From JBFEYJ01 sp041562215 (GTDB taxonomy: Bacteria > Pseudomonadota > Gammaproteobacteria > Thiohalomonadales > Thiohalomonadaceae), in contig JBFEYJ010000077.1 of the NCBI GenBank assembly GCA_041562215.1, positions 1-12,768 of the forward strand: a stretch of 12,768 bases of DNA, read 5' to 3'. The notes under the pieces are model-generated. The model was not told the origin of the DNA. It worked only from the letters and a program-made list of their open reading frames with translations, and ran no database searches. Positions 5,609 through 12,768 of the stretch are shown piece by piece (positions within the stretch are counted from its first letter, which is position 1; every line of letters starts with the position of its first letter). Both the position numbers and the translations under genes were made by a program.

Positions 5609-6430
5609 TTATAGCTCAATCGGGGTATCAGGCTGATTTCCCCAATCAGACCAGGACCCTTCGTACCCCCGCGCGGTGTAACCCAGGTACTTGAGTGCGA
5701 ACCAGGTATGAGCGGAGCGGTGATGGGTATGGCAGTACGTGACGACGGTTTTGTCCGGGGTGATGCCCTTTTCCTGCAACAGGTTGCGAAGTTCGGCGAT
5801 GGCCTTGAGCCGCAAGTTGTGGCTCTGGTCCATGAATTGCGTCCATTCGATGTTGATAGCGCCCGGGATGTGGCCACCGCGTGCAGCGTAGAGTTGTTGG
5901 CCGGTATACTCTGCCGGAGTACGGGCATCAAGCAGGGCAACTTTTTGATCCCGCAGATGATCGAGAATAAACTGTCTGTCGGCGACAGCTTCACACTCCT
6001 TGCAGTGTCTGGCGTGGTAGTGGCTGGGAATGGTGGTCGCAGGCTCCTGACTGAGCGGGTGACCTTCATTGGCCCAGACTTGCAGGCCGCCGTTCAGCAG
6101 CGAGTAGTGCTGATGGCCCACTACAGCCAGTGTCCATAGCAAGCGCGCCGCTTTGCCGCCGCCTTCATCATCGTAGGCGACTATGTGGGTCTGTGGTGTC
6201 AGGCCGATCTCCGAGAACACCTCGCTTAACTGCTTCTCATCCGGCAGCAGTCCGCCGATCGGCTTATTTGTGCGAACGATGCGACTGTAATCGAGAAAAA
6301 CCGCACCAGGAATGTGGCCCTTTGCGTAGAGCTCGGCTTTGCCAAGATCGACGATCAGGAGCTTCTTCTCACCTAGATGAGACTGCAGAACATCGGCTTC
6401 AACCAATGGTGGCAGCAGTGGATATGGCAT
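5609..6430 (-). CDS. Tandem-domain rhodanese (RhdA-like sulfurtransferase)
   Basis: This 273-residue protein has two rhodanese domains (about 6-125 and 150-270). The C-terminal domain has the active loop CHTHHR (233-238) followed by SAHTW, so Cys233 would carry the persulfide. The six-residue loop fits sulfur rather than phosphate chemistry, and it resembles the CQTHHR loop known from Azotobacter RhdA. The N-terminal domain has AYDDEGGGKAARL (85-97) at the loop position with no Cys, so it is inactive, as usual. Family members transfer sulfur from thiosulfate or another donor to cyanide or cellular thiol acceptors. GAGGAA about eight bases before the ATG at 6430 supports the start. It lies 86 bases after the slp gene on the same strand and may share its transcript. 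In Pseudomonas, as I recall, this gene adjoins psd; here they are about 3.9 kb apart. Confidence 0.92.
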   Translation of the reverse strand: MPYPLLPPLVEADVLQSHLGEKKLLIVDLGKAELYAKGHIPGAVFLDYSRIVRTNKPIGGLLPDEKQLSEVFSEIGLTPQTHIVAYDDEGGGKAARLLWTLAVVGHQHYSLLNGGLQVWANEGHPLSQEPATTIPSHYHARHCKECEAVADRQFILDHLRDQKVALLDARTPAEYTGQQLYAARGGHIPGAINIEWTQFMDQSHNLRLKAIAELRNLLQEKGITPDKTVVTYCHTHHRSAHTWFALKYLGYTARGYEGSWSDWGNQPDTPIEL

Positions 6431-6516
6431 CGGTGAATTTCCTCAGCATGCGGCTTTCAAGCTTGTAGCGGGACCGACTTAATCGCGCTGCCTTTTTGCA
6501 AGCAAAAGCGTCTGTC

Positions 6517-7008
6517 TCAGCGTCCGAAGACCACTCCCACACCGAAGTGAATGCGCGGGTCACTTCTGCCTGGCCGTGGCCAGAGATAGATGTCCTGGGT
6601 CTTGACCACGGGGTAGGTGTAGTTGGTGTCGCCCACCTTGCCGCTTTCGGTGCCGGTGAGAGGGCCGCGCACACTGACCAGTCTCCCTGGAGCATAGTCG
6701 ACAGTTTCTATATAGCCGTCCATAAGCAGGAGAAAACGGCCTAATGGCGGGTTGTCGGTTTGTGGATATTGATTGCTGTCCAGTGGATAGGCAAGAATTT
6801 CGAGACGGCTCTGATCCTTGAGGTTGCTGCTGGTGATGATTATCCCGCCCCAGAGAATCGTCTTGCCGCGAAGGGCCGCGGTTTCGCTGACGGCCTGCTG
6901 TGGGGTCACAGCCAGTTCAACCCCTTCGGTGGGGTATCGAGGACCACTGGCGCAGCCGGTGAACAGGAGTGCCGCAAGAAGGATAAGTGTGGCTTGGAGT
7001 CGCCTCAT
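6517..7008 (-). CDS. Slp family outer-membrane lipoprotein (copy 1)
   Basis: This 163-residue protein has a lipoprotein signal peptide: basic start MRRLQ, hydrophobic stretch, then lipobox FTGC with Cys19. Ala at +2 predicts outer-membrane sorting. The mature part has Slp-family patterns: ILWGG (51-55), YTYPVV (130-135) and YLWP (141-144). It ends in the beta-like GVGVVFGR. E. coli Slp is a starvation-induced lipoprotein of unknown mechanism. I chose ATG 7008 because it gives a classical signal peptide. ATG 7020, five bases after the stop of the upstream slp gene, is also possible; neither has a strong ribosome binding site, which points to translational coupling. It is a paralogue of the gene directly upstream. 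Confidence 0.85.
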   Translation of the reverse strand: MRRLQATLILLAALLFTGCASGPRYPTEGVELAVTPQQAVSETAALRGKTILWGGIIITSSNLKDQSRLEILAYPLDSNQYPQTDNPPLGRFLLLMDGYIETVDYAPGRLVSVRGPLTGTESGKVGDTNYTYPVVKTQDIYLWPRPGRSDPRIHFGVGVVFGR

Positions 7009-7025
7009 TGTGATTACCATACCGT

Positions 7026-7550
7026 TCAATAGTAGTAGGGATGACGATACCACGGATAGGGGTACCAGTAAGGGTACCAGGGATCATACAGGTAAGGATC
7101 GTAATAGTTATATCTCGGTAGCGGCTTGGGCCACAGGTAGAAGGCCTCGACCTTGACCACCGGGTAACGGTATTCCATTTCGCCGAGCTGTTTTGTGGTT
7201 GTCTCGATGATCCGGCCTGTCACTGTCAGGTTGCGATCGGTGGCGTAGATGGCCGGGTCGAGGAAACGATTGAAGACGGCGATAAACCGCCCCTCGCTAC
7301 GATCGAGTGTCTTAGGCTCACCGTCACTGTCGAGTTCACGGGCGACAATTTCGATCCGGGTCTCTCCCGACAGGTTCTGCACGTTGGCGATGGTGCCACC
7401 CCAGCGGACCTGGCTATTGAGGTAGCGGTCTGGTGAATTGATGACCAGGGGCAGTGACGGGCTGCCCTCCGGGGCGGTGCGCACCAGCTCCGGGACAGCG
7501 CTGGTGCACGCGTAGAGGGTGAGGAGTAAGGGAAGCAACAGAAGGCGCAT
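7026..7550 (-). CDS. Slp family outer-membrane lipoprotein (copy 2) with Tyr/Trp/Pro-rich tail
   Basis: This 174-residue Slp-type lipoprotein has lipobox LYAC with Cys15 after a short leucine-rich signal. Thr at +2 suggests the outer membrane. The core shares VRWGG (48-52), YRYPVV (127-132) and YLWP (138-141) with its neighbour, so the two are tandem paralogues. Residues 146-174 are a low-complexity tail with 13 Tyr, 3 Trp and 6 Pro in 29 positions, ending in YYY; copy 1 lacks it. The start at 7550 is chosen because TGAGG lies six bases ahead, whereas the in-frame ATG at 7562 has no such site. It is the first gene of a likely slp-slp(-rhodanese) unit. No definite promoter was recognised upstream. 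Confidence 0.87.
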   Translation of the reverse strand: MRLLLLPLLLTLYACTSAVPELVRTAPEGSPSLPLVINSPDRYLNSQVRWGGTIANVQNLSGETRIEIVARELDSDGEPKTLDRSEGRFIAVFNRFLDPAIYATDRNLTVTGRIIETTTKQLGEMEYRYPVVKVEAFYLWPKPLPRYNYYDPYLYDPWYPYWYPYPWYRHPYYY

Positions 7551-7777
7551 GGCTGGCCTCATATCAGTAGTTGACTGCAAAGGGATAAGGACAGGTAAAA
7601 AGCTTAGTCTAACATGTGGTTTATTGTTAGGGGCCGATGCATGTTCCAAATACTTGCGCTGGAGTTTGGCATTGAGTCGAAGCCGGCTGCCTGATGATCA
7701 GAGAGGGCGATTTACGGTTGTTTTTGGTATGCTTTTACAACCCTTCATCGCATTCCCTCCACTATTGGCCGAAGACT

Positions 7778-7984
7778 ATGGAAAACGAAGAGCTGATTCA
7801 GTTGCATCATCAGTTGCAGGCGCTGCGGCTGGAACACGGTGATTTGGATGTGGCCATTGATGCCCTGCAGGCCAATCCCTATGTTGATCAGCTTCAGTTG
7901 CGGCGGATGAAAAAGCGCAAGCTGCACCTCAAGGACGCCATCGCACGACTTGAGAGCAAGCTCATCCCCGATCTTAACGCCTGA
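7778..7984 (+). CDS. YdcH family (DUF465) small protein
   Basis: This 68-residue protein is probably two helices forming a coiled coil, with the family signature MKKRKLHLKD at 44-53 near the C-terminus. E. coli YdcH (about 74 residues) has the matching MKKQKLQLKD. The biochemical role of the family is not established to my knowledge. The frame is open further upstream (an ATG at 7694), but 7778 gives the usual family length and N-terminus; the ribosome binding site is weak (GAAG). It is a single-gene unit, divergent from slp and convergent with the DUF255 gene. Confidence 0.85.
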   Translation: MENEELIQLHHQLQALRLEHGDLDVAIDALQANPYVDQLQLRRMKKRKLHLKDAIARLESKLIPDLNA

Positions 7985-8021
7985 GCTGATTCATCATTCA
8001 GTAAGGCGAGCAATGATCGCT

Positions 8022-8055
8022 TTGGTTCACCCTGCAGAACCGACGGGGAGCTGAG
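8022..8055. repeat. Hairpin-forming sequence, partial match to one at 2999-3030
   Basis: TTGGTTC (8022-8028) can pair with GAACCGA (8037-8043) around ACCCTGCA. Together with the following bases up to GCTGAG at 8055, it aligns with 2999-3030, which has TTGTTCAC, TGCAG, GAAC, GAC and GCTGAG in the same order and almost the same spacing. Both copies sit in 3' flanks: 3 bases after the S24 stop and 37 bases after the ydcH stop. No T tract follows. It could be a dispersed repeat or a coincidence. Confidence 0.3.
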
Positions 8056-8146
8056 TTCGCTTGGCGAATATTTTCCCTGGTGACTTGGCACCGATGAACT
8101 TTTTTCCGGCTCAGCGTCAGGGCACTCCCCCATGATTCCAGCGGCA

Positions 8147-10165
8147 TCAATCCGGCAGGTCGGTGATGTCGCCTATGGGCGGCAGGCAGTGTAATTCCTG
8201 GCAGTGGTAGGCCACCACATCACCTTCAGGGACTTTTTGCTGTAGTGACTCCGGCAGGTCGGTCGCCGCTGACGGTATCGCAACCACCATTCGCTCAGGG
8301 TGGTAGCCTGAGAGCAGTTTGTTGCGCCAGGGTTCCAGCGCCGTTTCTTCTCCGCGTAACACGAATAAATCGCTCTCGTTGAGTCGTTTTTGTAGGGCGC
8401 AGAGCATTGCGCCGTGGGCACTGGGGTAACGACTCATCAATTGCCAGCCGGCGCGCAGGCTTTTTTCCGCGGCGTCGATGAAGTGCAGATCGCCGCTCAG
8501 GTGACCGAGTCGTAGCAGAGCAGCGGCGGCTACGCCGTTCCCGGCAGGCATCGATTCATCCATGAAGGGTTTGGGGCGCTGGATAAGCGCCTCGTGGTCA
8601 TCGGCGGTGAAATAAAAACCGCCCTGACCTTCGTCCTCGAAATGCTCCAGCAGTGCTTCGGCAAGTTCGCAGGCAAAGCGCAAATTGCTGTCACGCCATC
8701 TGGCCTCAAGCAGGGTCAGCAGGGCATCGATGAGAAAGGCGTAGTCATCGAGATAGGCGCGGTATTTCACCTGACCGTCCTTATAGCTGGCCAACAGGCG
8801 TCCTTCAGGGAACATTGTCTTCTTGATAAAGTCGACGGCGCGCTCGGCCGATTCGATTAAATCCTGCCGTCCCAGGTGGAGTCCGGCATAGGCCATACCC
8901 TGAATCATCAGGCCGTTCCAGCTAGCCAGCACCTTATCGTCACGACCGAGTTCAGCGCGCATCTCACGTGCCACGAGCAGTTTTCCGATGGCGCTGTCCC
9001 GGAGTGCCTGGGCCACGTCGATATCAAGGTGCAGCGCTGCGGCGCTCTGCTCCAGCGGCTCGCTGATCTTAAGGTGCCAGCGGCCCTCGAAATTCGGCGG
9101 TTGATCCAGGCCGAAGTAGCGGCTGGTCAAGACGTACTCCTGTTTGTTCAGCAGCGGCTGCACATCTTTTTGTGTCCAGATATAGAATCCCCCCTCTTCG
9201 CCGTTGGTGTCAGCATCCTGGCTGGCGCAGTAGCCGCCCTCGGGCAGTTGCATCTCGCGCATCACCCAGCCGGCGGTGCGCTCGGCAACCTGACGGTAGA
9301 AGTCATCACCACTGAGTTGCCAGGCTTCTGTATAACACTGAAGCAGGGGGCCGTTATCGTAGAGCATCTTCTCGAAGTGGGGGATCTCCCAGCGCTCATC
9401 CACTGAGTAGCGGTAGAAACCTCCGCCGATCTGGTCGAGCAGACCGCCCTCGGCCATTTTGCGCAAAGAATAAAGCGCCAATTCGTGCGCATGCTTGCTC
9501 TGCATACGTAATAGCAGCTGCAGGTTAGCAACATGAGGGAATTTAGGGGCACCGCCGAATCCGCCATGCATTTTGTCGAAACTGGCGTCTAACTCCTGTA
9601 ATGCCCGTTGCAAGGCGGAGTCGTCGAGTCGGTCGCCACCCTGGTCGGGCACTTGCTGCAACGCCATGCATATAGAGTGATTTTGCGCTTCAATCTCCTC
9701 GCGATTGCTGGTGTAGAACTGGTGGATGCGTTGCAGGATGTCGCGAAAACCCGGCAGACCGTAGCGCTCCTCAGGTGGGAAATAGGTACCACCGACAAAC
9801 GGTGTCTGGTCGGGTGTAAGCACCATGGTCAATGGCCAGCCACCGGGTCGGCGGGTGAGGAGCTGGTGCGCCGCCTGGTAGATGCGGTCAAGGTCTGGGC
9901 GTTCTTCACGGTCGACCTTGATATTGATGAAATAGCGGTTCATCAGCGCCGCGGTCTCTTCATCTTCGAAGGATTCGTGGGCCATGACGTGACACCAGTG
10001 GCAAGCCGAATAGCCGATGGAGAGTAGGATGGGTTTGTCTTCGTCTCGCGCACGCTGCAGTGCTTCATTATCCCAGGGATACCACTCCACCGGATTGTGG
10101 GCGTGTTGCAGCAGGTAGGGGCTGGTCTCGTCGGAAAGGTGGTTGCGGAACAGGGGCGTTGTCAT
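8147..10165 (-). CDS. DUF255 thioredoxin-domain protein (YyaL/SPATA20 family)
   Basis: This large 672-residue soluble protein has a thioredoxin-like domain first and a long alpha/alpha-barrel (six-hairpin glycosidase-like) domain after. Near the start are SPYLLQHAHNPVEWYPW and the redox-like CHWC (Cys55, Cys58) in GYSACHWCHVMAHESFED, then KVDREERPDLD. Later signatures are HFEKMLYDNGPLL, DADTNGEEGGFYIW, ASWNGLMIQGMA and MPAGNGVAAAALLRLG. All are typical of the family, so the protein looks complete. The function is not settled; sugar modification or redox roles have been proposed on fold. ATG 10165 gives the usual family N-terminus. A GTG at 10183 is in frame, but a run of nine C, not a ribosome binding site, lies directly before it. 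It is a single-gene unit convergent with ydcH. Confidence 0.93.
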   Translation of the reverse strand: MTTPLFRNHLSDETSPYLLQHAHNPVEWYPWDNEALQRARDEDKPILLSIGYSACHWCHVMAHESFEDEETAALMNRYFINIKVDREERPDLDRIYQAAHQLLTRRPGGWPLTMVLTPDQTPFVGGTYFPPEERYGLPGFRDILQRIHQFYTSNREEIEAQNHSICMALQQVPDQGGDRLDDSALQRALQELDASFDKMHGGFGGAPKFPHVANLQLLLRMQSKHAHELALYSLRKMAEGGLLDQIGGGFYRYSVDERWEIPHFEKMLYDNGPLLQCYTEAWQLSGDDFYRQVAERTAGWVMREMQLPEGGYCASQDADTNGEEGGFYIWTQKDVQPLLNKQEYVLTSRYFGLDQPPNFEGRWHLKISEPLEQSAAALHLDIDVAQALRDSAIGKLLVAREMRAELGRDDKVLASWNGLMIQGMAYAGLHLGRQDLIESAERAVDFIKKTMFPEGRLLASYKDGQVKYRAYLDDYAFLIDALLTLLEARWRDSNLRFACELAEALLEHFEDEGQGGFYFTADDHEALIQRPKPFMDESMPAGNGVAAAALLRLGHLSGDLHFIDAAEKSLRAGWQLMSRYPSAHGAMLCALQKRLNESDLFVLRGEETALEPWRNKLLSGYHPERMVVAIPSAATDLPESLQQKVPEGDVVAYHCQELHCLPPIGDITDLPD

Positions 10166-10217
10166 GTCCGGCGGTCGGCTCACGGGGGGGGGTGATGAAT
10201 CTTAAGGGAATTTATTA

Positions 10218-10235
10218 ACTATAGAGCATTGCTCT
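10218..10235 (-). promoter_or_regulatory. Candidate -10 box and overlapping inverted repeat for the DUF255 gene
   Basis: On the minus strand, TATAGT (10223-10218) matches five of six -10 bases. It overlaps a 13-base inverted repeat, AGAGC-ATT-GCTCT (10223-10235), just upstream. The best -35 candidate, ACGACA, lies 15 bases away, which is short. A repressor on the repeat would block this promoter. Confidence 0.3.
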
Positions 10236-10422
10236 CTTTGTCGTCGTCCCGAAAAAGGAGAGGAGGGTTTGGCGCTGTGTGGTGGAGTGTATTTAACGGA
10301 AAAGGTAGGTAATTCAAGTGGGCACTGATTCCTCAGGGTGAACATGCAGCCGAAGGACAGGGCTGTTAACGGTCAGGCGTAGCCTTTAATTCACCGGTAT
10401 CTCAGCAGCGATACGACTTTTT

Positions 10423-10431
10423 TGCGATAAT
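10423..10431 (+). promoter_or_regulatory. Extended -10 promoter candidate for rlmI
   Basis: TGCGATAAT has the extended -10 TGn element in front of GATAAT (five of six). No good -35 is present, as is common for this promoter type. The start would be near 10438, giving a leader of about 23 bases before ATG 10461. Confidence 0.4.
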
Positions 10432-10460
10432 TGCATTTTTGGCCCGAGCGGAACGATCCG

Positions 10461-11654
10461 ATGGAACTTGCCTCACTTTACTTGAAGAAGAATGAAGAAC
10501 GCCGTTTGCGCAACGGCCATCTGTGGGTATACAGCAACGAGGTCGATACCGTCCGCTCGCCTCTGCCCGACTTTCAGCCCGGGCAGCAGGTGCGCATCAT
10601 CGCTAATGACGGCAAGCCCCTCGGTAACGGTTACGTGAATCCTCACTCACTAATTTGCGCTCGCCTGGTCAGCCGGGCGTCGGCTCAGCTCCTTGACCGC
10701 TCTCTGTTGGTGCACCGGCTGAAGGTGGCGCTGTCGCTGCGTGAGCGTCTGTTCGACAAGCCCTTCTACCGCCTGGTGTATGGTGAGAGCGACAGCTTGC
10801 CGGGACTGGTGGTGGATCGCTTTGGCGATGTGCTGGTGGTGCAGCTCAACACCGCCGGTATGGAGGCGGTAAAGAATGAGGTGCTCGAGGCGCTGGATAA
10901 GGTGCTCAAGCCGCGTGCTGTCCTGTGGCGCAACGACAGCAGCGCCCGCAGACTGGAGGGGCTCGAGAGTGTCGTCGAAGCCGCGCTGGGCGAGGTGCCG
11001 GAAACTGTTGAGATCGAGGAGAACGCCACTCGATTCGAGGTGCCATTGCTTTCCGGACAGAAGACCGGTTGGTTCTATGATCATCGTATGAATCGACAGC
11101 GGGTGCAGCAGTTGGCTAAGGGGATGCGCGTGTTGGATGTGTTCAGCTATATCGGCGGCTGGGGGATCGAGGCGGCTGTTGCCGGAGCGGACAAGGTGGT
11201 GTGTATCGACAGCTCGGCCAGGGCGCTGGATCAGGTCGAACGCAATGCCGCGCTCAACGGAGTTGGTGAGTGTGTTGAGTCTATCCAGGGGGATGCTTTC
11301 GAGGCGCTCAAGGCACTGCGTGCCGAGCGCGAACAGTTCGACATGGTGATCGTCGACCCGCCGGCATTCATCAAACGCAAGAAGGATGTGAAGAAGGGCG
11401 TAGAAGCCTATCGCCGACTCAACCAGGCAGCCATGCAACTGCTCGGCAAGGACGGTATCCTTGTTTCAGCCTCCTGCTCATTTCACCTGCAGCGCGATAC
11501 GCTGCGTGACCTGTTGCAGCAATCTTCGCGTCACCTGGACCGCTCGCTGCAGATCATCGGCCAGGGACACCAGGGCCCGGATCATCCGGTTCACCCCGCT
11601 ATCCCGGAGACCGACTATATCAAGTGCCTGATCGGTCGTGTCGTTTCCCTCTAG
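10461..11654 (+). CDS. rlmI: 23S rRNA (cytosine-C5)-methyltransferase, RlmI type
   Basis: This 397-residue protein is close in length to E. coli RlmI (396), which methylates C1962 of 23S rRNA with S-adenosylmethionine. The N-terminal PUA domain (about 1-75) includes LRNGHLWVYSNEV. A middle domain has YRLVYGESDSLPGLVVDRFG (103-122). The Rossmann methyltransferase domain follows QKTGWFYDHR (200-209), with the SAM motif LDVFSYIGGWG (225-235), acidic Asp250, DPPAF (299-303) and SASCSFH (336-342), where Cys339 is the probable catalytic cysteine. The C-terminal DHPVHPAIPETDYIKC matches the family. ATG 10461 is preferred over an upstream in-frame TTG at 10431 because it gives the family length. It leads a probable unit with the reductase and lgt. 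RlmI is the best match, but the exact target base is inferred. Confidence 0.9.
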   Translation: MELASLYLKKNEERRLRNGHLWVYSNEVDTVRSPLPDFQPGQQVRIIANDGKPLGNGYVNPHSLICARLVSRASAQLLDRSLLVHRLKVALSLRERLFDKPFYRLVYGESDSLPGLVVDRFGDVLVVQLNTAGMEAVKNEVLEALDKVLKPRAVLWRNDSSARRLEGLESVVEAALGEVPETVEIEENATRFEVPLLSGQKTGWFYDHRMNRQRVQQLAKGMRVLDVFSYIGGWGIEAAVAGADKVVCIDSSARALDQVERNAALNGVGECVESIQGDAFEALKALRAEREQFDMVIVDPPAFIKRKKDVKKGVEAYRRLNQAAMQLLGKDGILVSASCSFHLQRDTLRDLLQQSSRHLDRSLQIIGQGHQGPDHPVHPAIPETDYIKCLIGRVVSL

Positions 11655-11684
11655 CATACAGATTGCTTACTGGAATCACGACTC

Positions 11685-12221
11685 GTGACAGTCGTACTTT
11701 ACATCGCTTGCACTCTGGACGGCTATATCGCCACCCCCGATGGTGGGGTTGAGTGGCTGTCTGCGGTGGAGATTGAGGGTGAGGACTATGGTTATCGAGC
11801 TTTTTTAGACTCGGTTGATGCGCTCATTATGGGGAGCCGTACCTATGAGCAAATTCAGAGCTTCGGCGAATGGCCATACGAGGATAAACTCTGCTGGGTC
11901 ATGAGTCGCCGAGTATTGCGTCAGGCCATGCCGACCGTCCATGTTAGCCACGAAGCCGTGGAGGATTTGTTGAAAAGGCTTCAGAATCAGGGATTGGATC
12001 GGGTGTGGCTGGTAGGTGGTTCAGCACTGGTCAACATGTTTGAGCGGGCCGGGTGCATTGACGAGTATATTATCTCGGTGGTGCCGCAATTGCTTGGAGA
12101 GGGGTTGCCACTTTTCACTCCAGGGAGGCCCCAGCGAACTTTGAGGCTGGTTGACAGCAGACAGTACCCCGGTGGTCTGGTGCAATTACATTATCGAACG
12201 GAAACAACAGCCAATAAATAA
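11685..12221 (+). CDS. Dihydrofolate reductase-like / RibD C-terminal domain protein
   Basis: This 178-residue protein has the fold of DHFR and the RibD reductase domain. The N-terminal strand YIACTLDGYIAT (6-17) carries the LDGYIA signature. MGSRTYE (49-55) and VWLVGGSALVNMF (107-119) form the NADPH site, and PQLLGEGLPLF (134-144) closes the domain. It is the YyaP/YwjB-like branch rather than true FolA, so the substrate (a pteridine, pyrimidine or other compound) is unknown. The start is GTG 11685, giving MTVVLYIACTLDG; GGA lies about 11 bases ahead. It begins 30 bases after rlmI and ends 56 bases before lgt on the same strand, so it is probably co-transcribed. No sign of damage. Confidence 0.88.
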   Translation: MTVVLYIACTLDGYIATPDGGVEWLSAVEIEGEDYGYRAFLDSVDALIMGSRTYEQIQSFGEWPYEDKLCWVMSRRVLRQAMPTVHVSHEAVEDLLKRLQNQGLDRVWLVGGSALVNMFERAGCIDEYIISVVPQLLGEGLPLFTPGRPQRTLRLVDSRQYPGGLVQLHYRTETTANK

Positions 12222-12277
12222 ATGAATGTCGGATTGGGAACGTTATACCGCCGACAATAGGGAGAAAGAGACTCAAC

Positions 12278-12768
12278 ATGCTTACCTATCCGAATATTGA
12301 CCCAGTGGCCTTCAGCCTCGGTCCGCTCAAGGTCCACTGGTACGGGATCATGTATCTCGTCGCTTTTGCCGGCGGCTGGTGGCTTGCGCGCATTCGTGCC
12401 GCGAGGCCCAATTCCGGCTGGACCGCCTCACAGATCGACGATATCGTTTTTTATATCGCAATGGGGGTGGTGGTGGGGGGCCGGTTTGGCTACACCCTGT
12501 TCTACAACCTGCCCGCTTTCCTCGATAATCCCCTGGTATTGGTGACGGTGTGGAAAGGGGGAATGTCCTTCCATGGCGGTCTGTTAGGCGTCCTGTTTGC
12601 CCTCTGGCTGTTCAACCGCAAGTATCGCCACGGTTACTGGAATACGGTCGACTTTATTGCACCCATGGTCCCCTTCGGGCTTGCCGCCGGACGTATCGGT
12701 AACTTCATCAACGCTGAACTCTGGGGCAAGGTATCTGACGTTCCATGGGCGATGGTTTTCCCAGGAGC
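12278..12768 (+). CDS. lgt: Prolipoprotein diacylglyceryl transferase Lgt, 3' end missing
   Basis: The frame from ATG 12278 runs open to the window edge (163 full codons of about 260-290 expected). Lgt is an inner-membrane enzyme that moves diacylglycerol from phosphatidylglycerol to the lipobox cysteine of prolipoproteins, the first maturation step. The start LTYPNIDPVAFSLGPLKVHWYG is typical. WKGGMSFHGGLLG (92-104) holds the essential His99, which corresponds to E. coli His103. GRIGNFINAELWG (138-150) holds Arg139, corresponding to E. coli Arg143, and Tyr22 corresponds to Tyr26. About four membrane segments are visible. AGGGAG at 12259-12264 and AAAGAG at 12265-12270 precede the start. The two Slp lipoproteins in this window would be among its substrates. 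Confidence 0.96.
   Translation, partial: MLTYPNIDPVAFSLGPLKVHWYGIMYLVAFAGGWWLARIRAARPNSGWTASQIDDIVFYIAMGVVVGGRFGYTLFYNLPAFLDNPLVLVTVWKGGMSFHGGLLGVLFALWLFNRKYRHGYWNTVDFIAPMVPFGLAAGRIGNFINAELWGKVSDVPWAMVFPG

Larger units (their letters stand above)
10184..10460. other. Divergent gap between DUF255 and rlmI genes, with G9 tract
   Basis: This gap holds the promoters of two divergent genes. A run of nine G (10184-10192) abuts the in-frame GTG of the DUF255 gene; on the minus strand it reads as nine C. A purine-rich stretch with GGAGAGGAGGG lies near 10256-10267, with only a very short GTG frame after it. Promoter candidates are listed separately. Confidence 0.5.

Noticed and set aside
6492..6509. 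TTTTGC/GCAAAA inverted repeat after the slp gene as a terminator
   Set aside because: The two arms are only two bases apart, too close for the full stem, and no T tract follows in the direction of transcription.
8079..8105. GGTG/CACC stem followed by six T after ydcH
   Set aside because: The stem has only four base pairs and the T tract begins seven bases later, too weak to call a terminator.
10766..11438. Minus-strand open frames across rlmI
   Set aside because: They mirror the real methyltransferase gene and carry no recognisable domain.
12297..12545. 82-codon plus-strand ORF inside lgt
   Set aside because: It lies in another phase than the clear Lgt frame, which runs from 12278 to the window edge with all signature motifs.

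Overview
The window looks like chromosomal DNA of a gammaproteobacterium. It carries the end of epmA, psd, rlmI and the start of lgt, all close in motif content to their Escherichia coli and Pseudomonas counterparts. The coding regions are moderately GC-rich, while one long gap is clearly AT-rich. Some neighbour pairs match synteny I recall: epmA near psd (E. coli) and an RhdA-type rhodanese near psd (Pseudomonas). The species cannot be named from this alone; a free-living, perhaps sulfur-oxidising gammaproteobacterium is only a guess.

Layout. 1-693: 3' part of epmA (EF-P lysylation). 860-2418, minus strand: a SCO1/SenC copper protein followed by psd, a likely two-gene unit convergent with epmA. 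2531-2995: a LexA-like S24 peptidase that lacks a DNA-binding domain. 2996-3789: a 794-base AT-rich gap with palindromes, a good sigma-70-like promoter and three tiny linked ORFs. 3790-4236: a hemerythrin-like protein in which both histidine ligands of one iron site are asparagine. 4756-5448: a VIT/CCC1-family Fe/Mn transporter behind a 519-base gap holding a 16-bp alternating CG palindrome. 5609-7550, minus strand: two tandem Slp-type outer-membrane lipoproteins and then an RhdA-like rhodanese. 7778-7984: a YdcH/DUF465 small protein. 8147-10165, minus strand: a large DUF255 thioredoxin-fold protein (YyaL/SPATA20 family). 10461-12768: rlmI, a RibD-C/DHFR-like reductase and the 5' part of lgt, closely spaced and probably co-transcribed.

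The flanks are housekeeping: EF-P modification, phosphatidylethanolamine synthesis, 23S rRNA methylation and lipoprotein maturation. Lgt would act on the two Slp lipoproteins encoded here, as on all lipoproteins. The middle, about 2.5-5.5 kb, is the accessory-looking part: an S24 peptidase, an aberrant hemerythrin and a metal transporter, each separated by long non-coding DNA with operator-like palindromes.

I see no CRISPR array, tRNA, rRNA, insertion sequence or recognised defence system. The strongest unusual signal is the coordinated loss of both histidines of the O2-binding iron in the hemerythrin fold.
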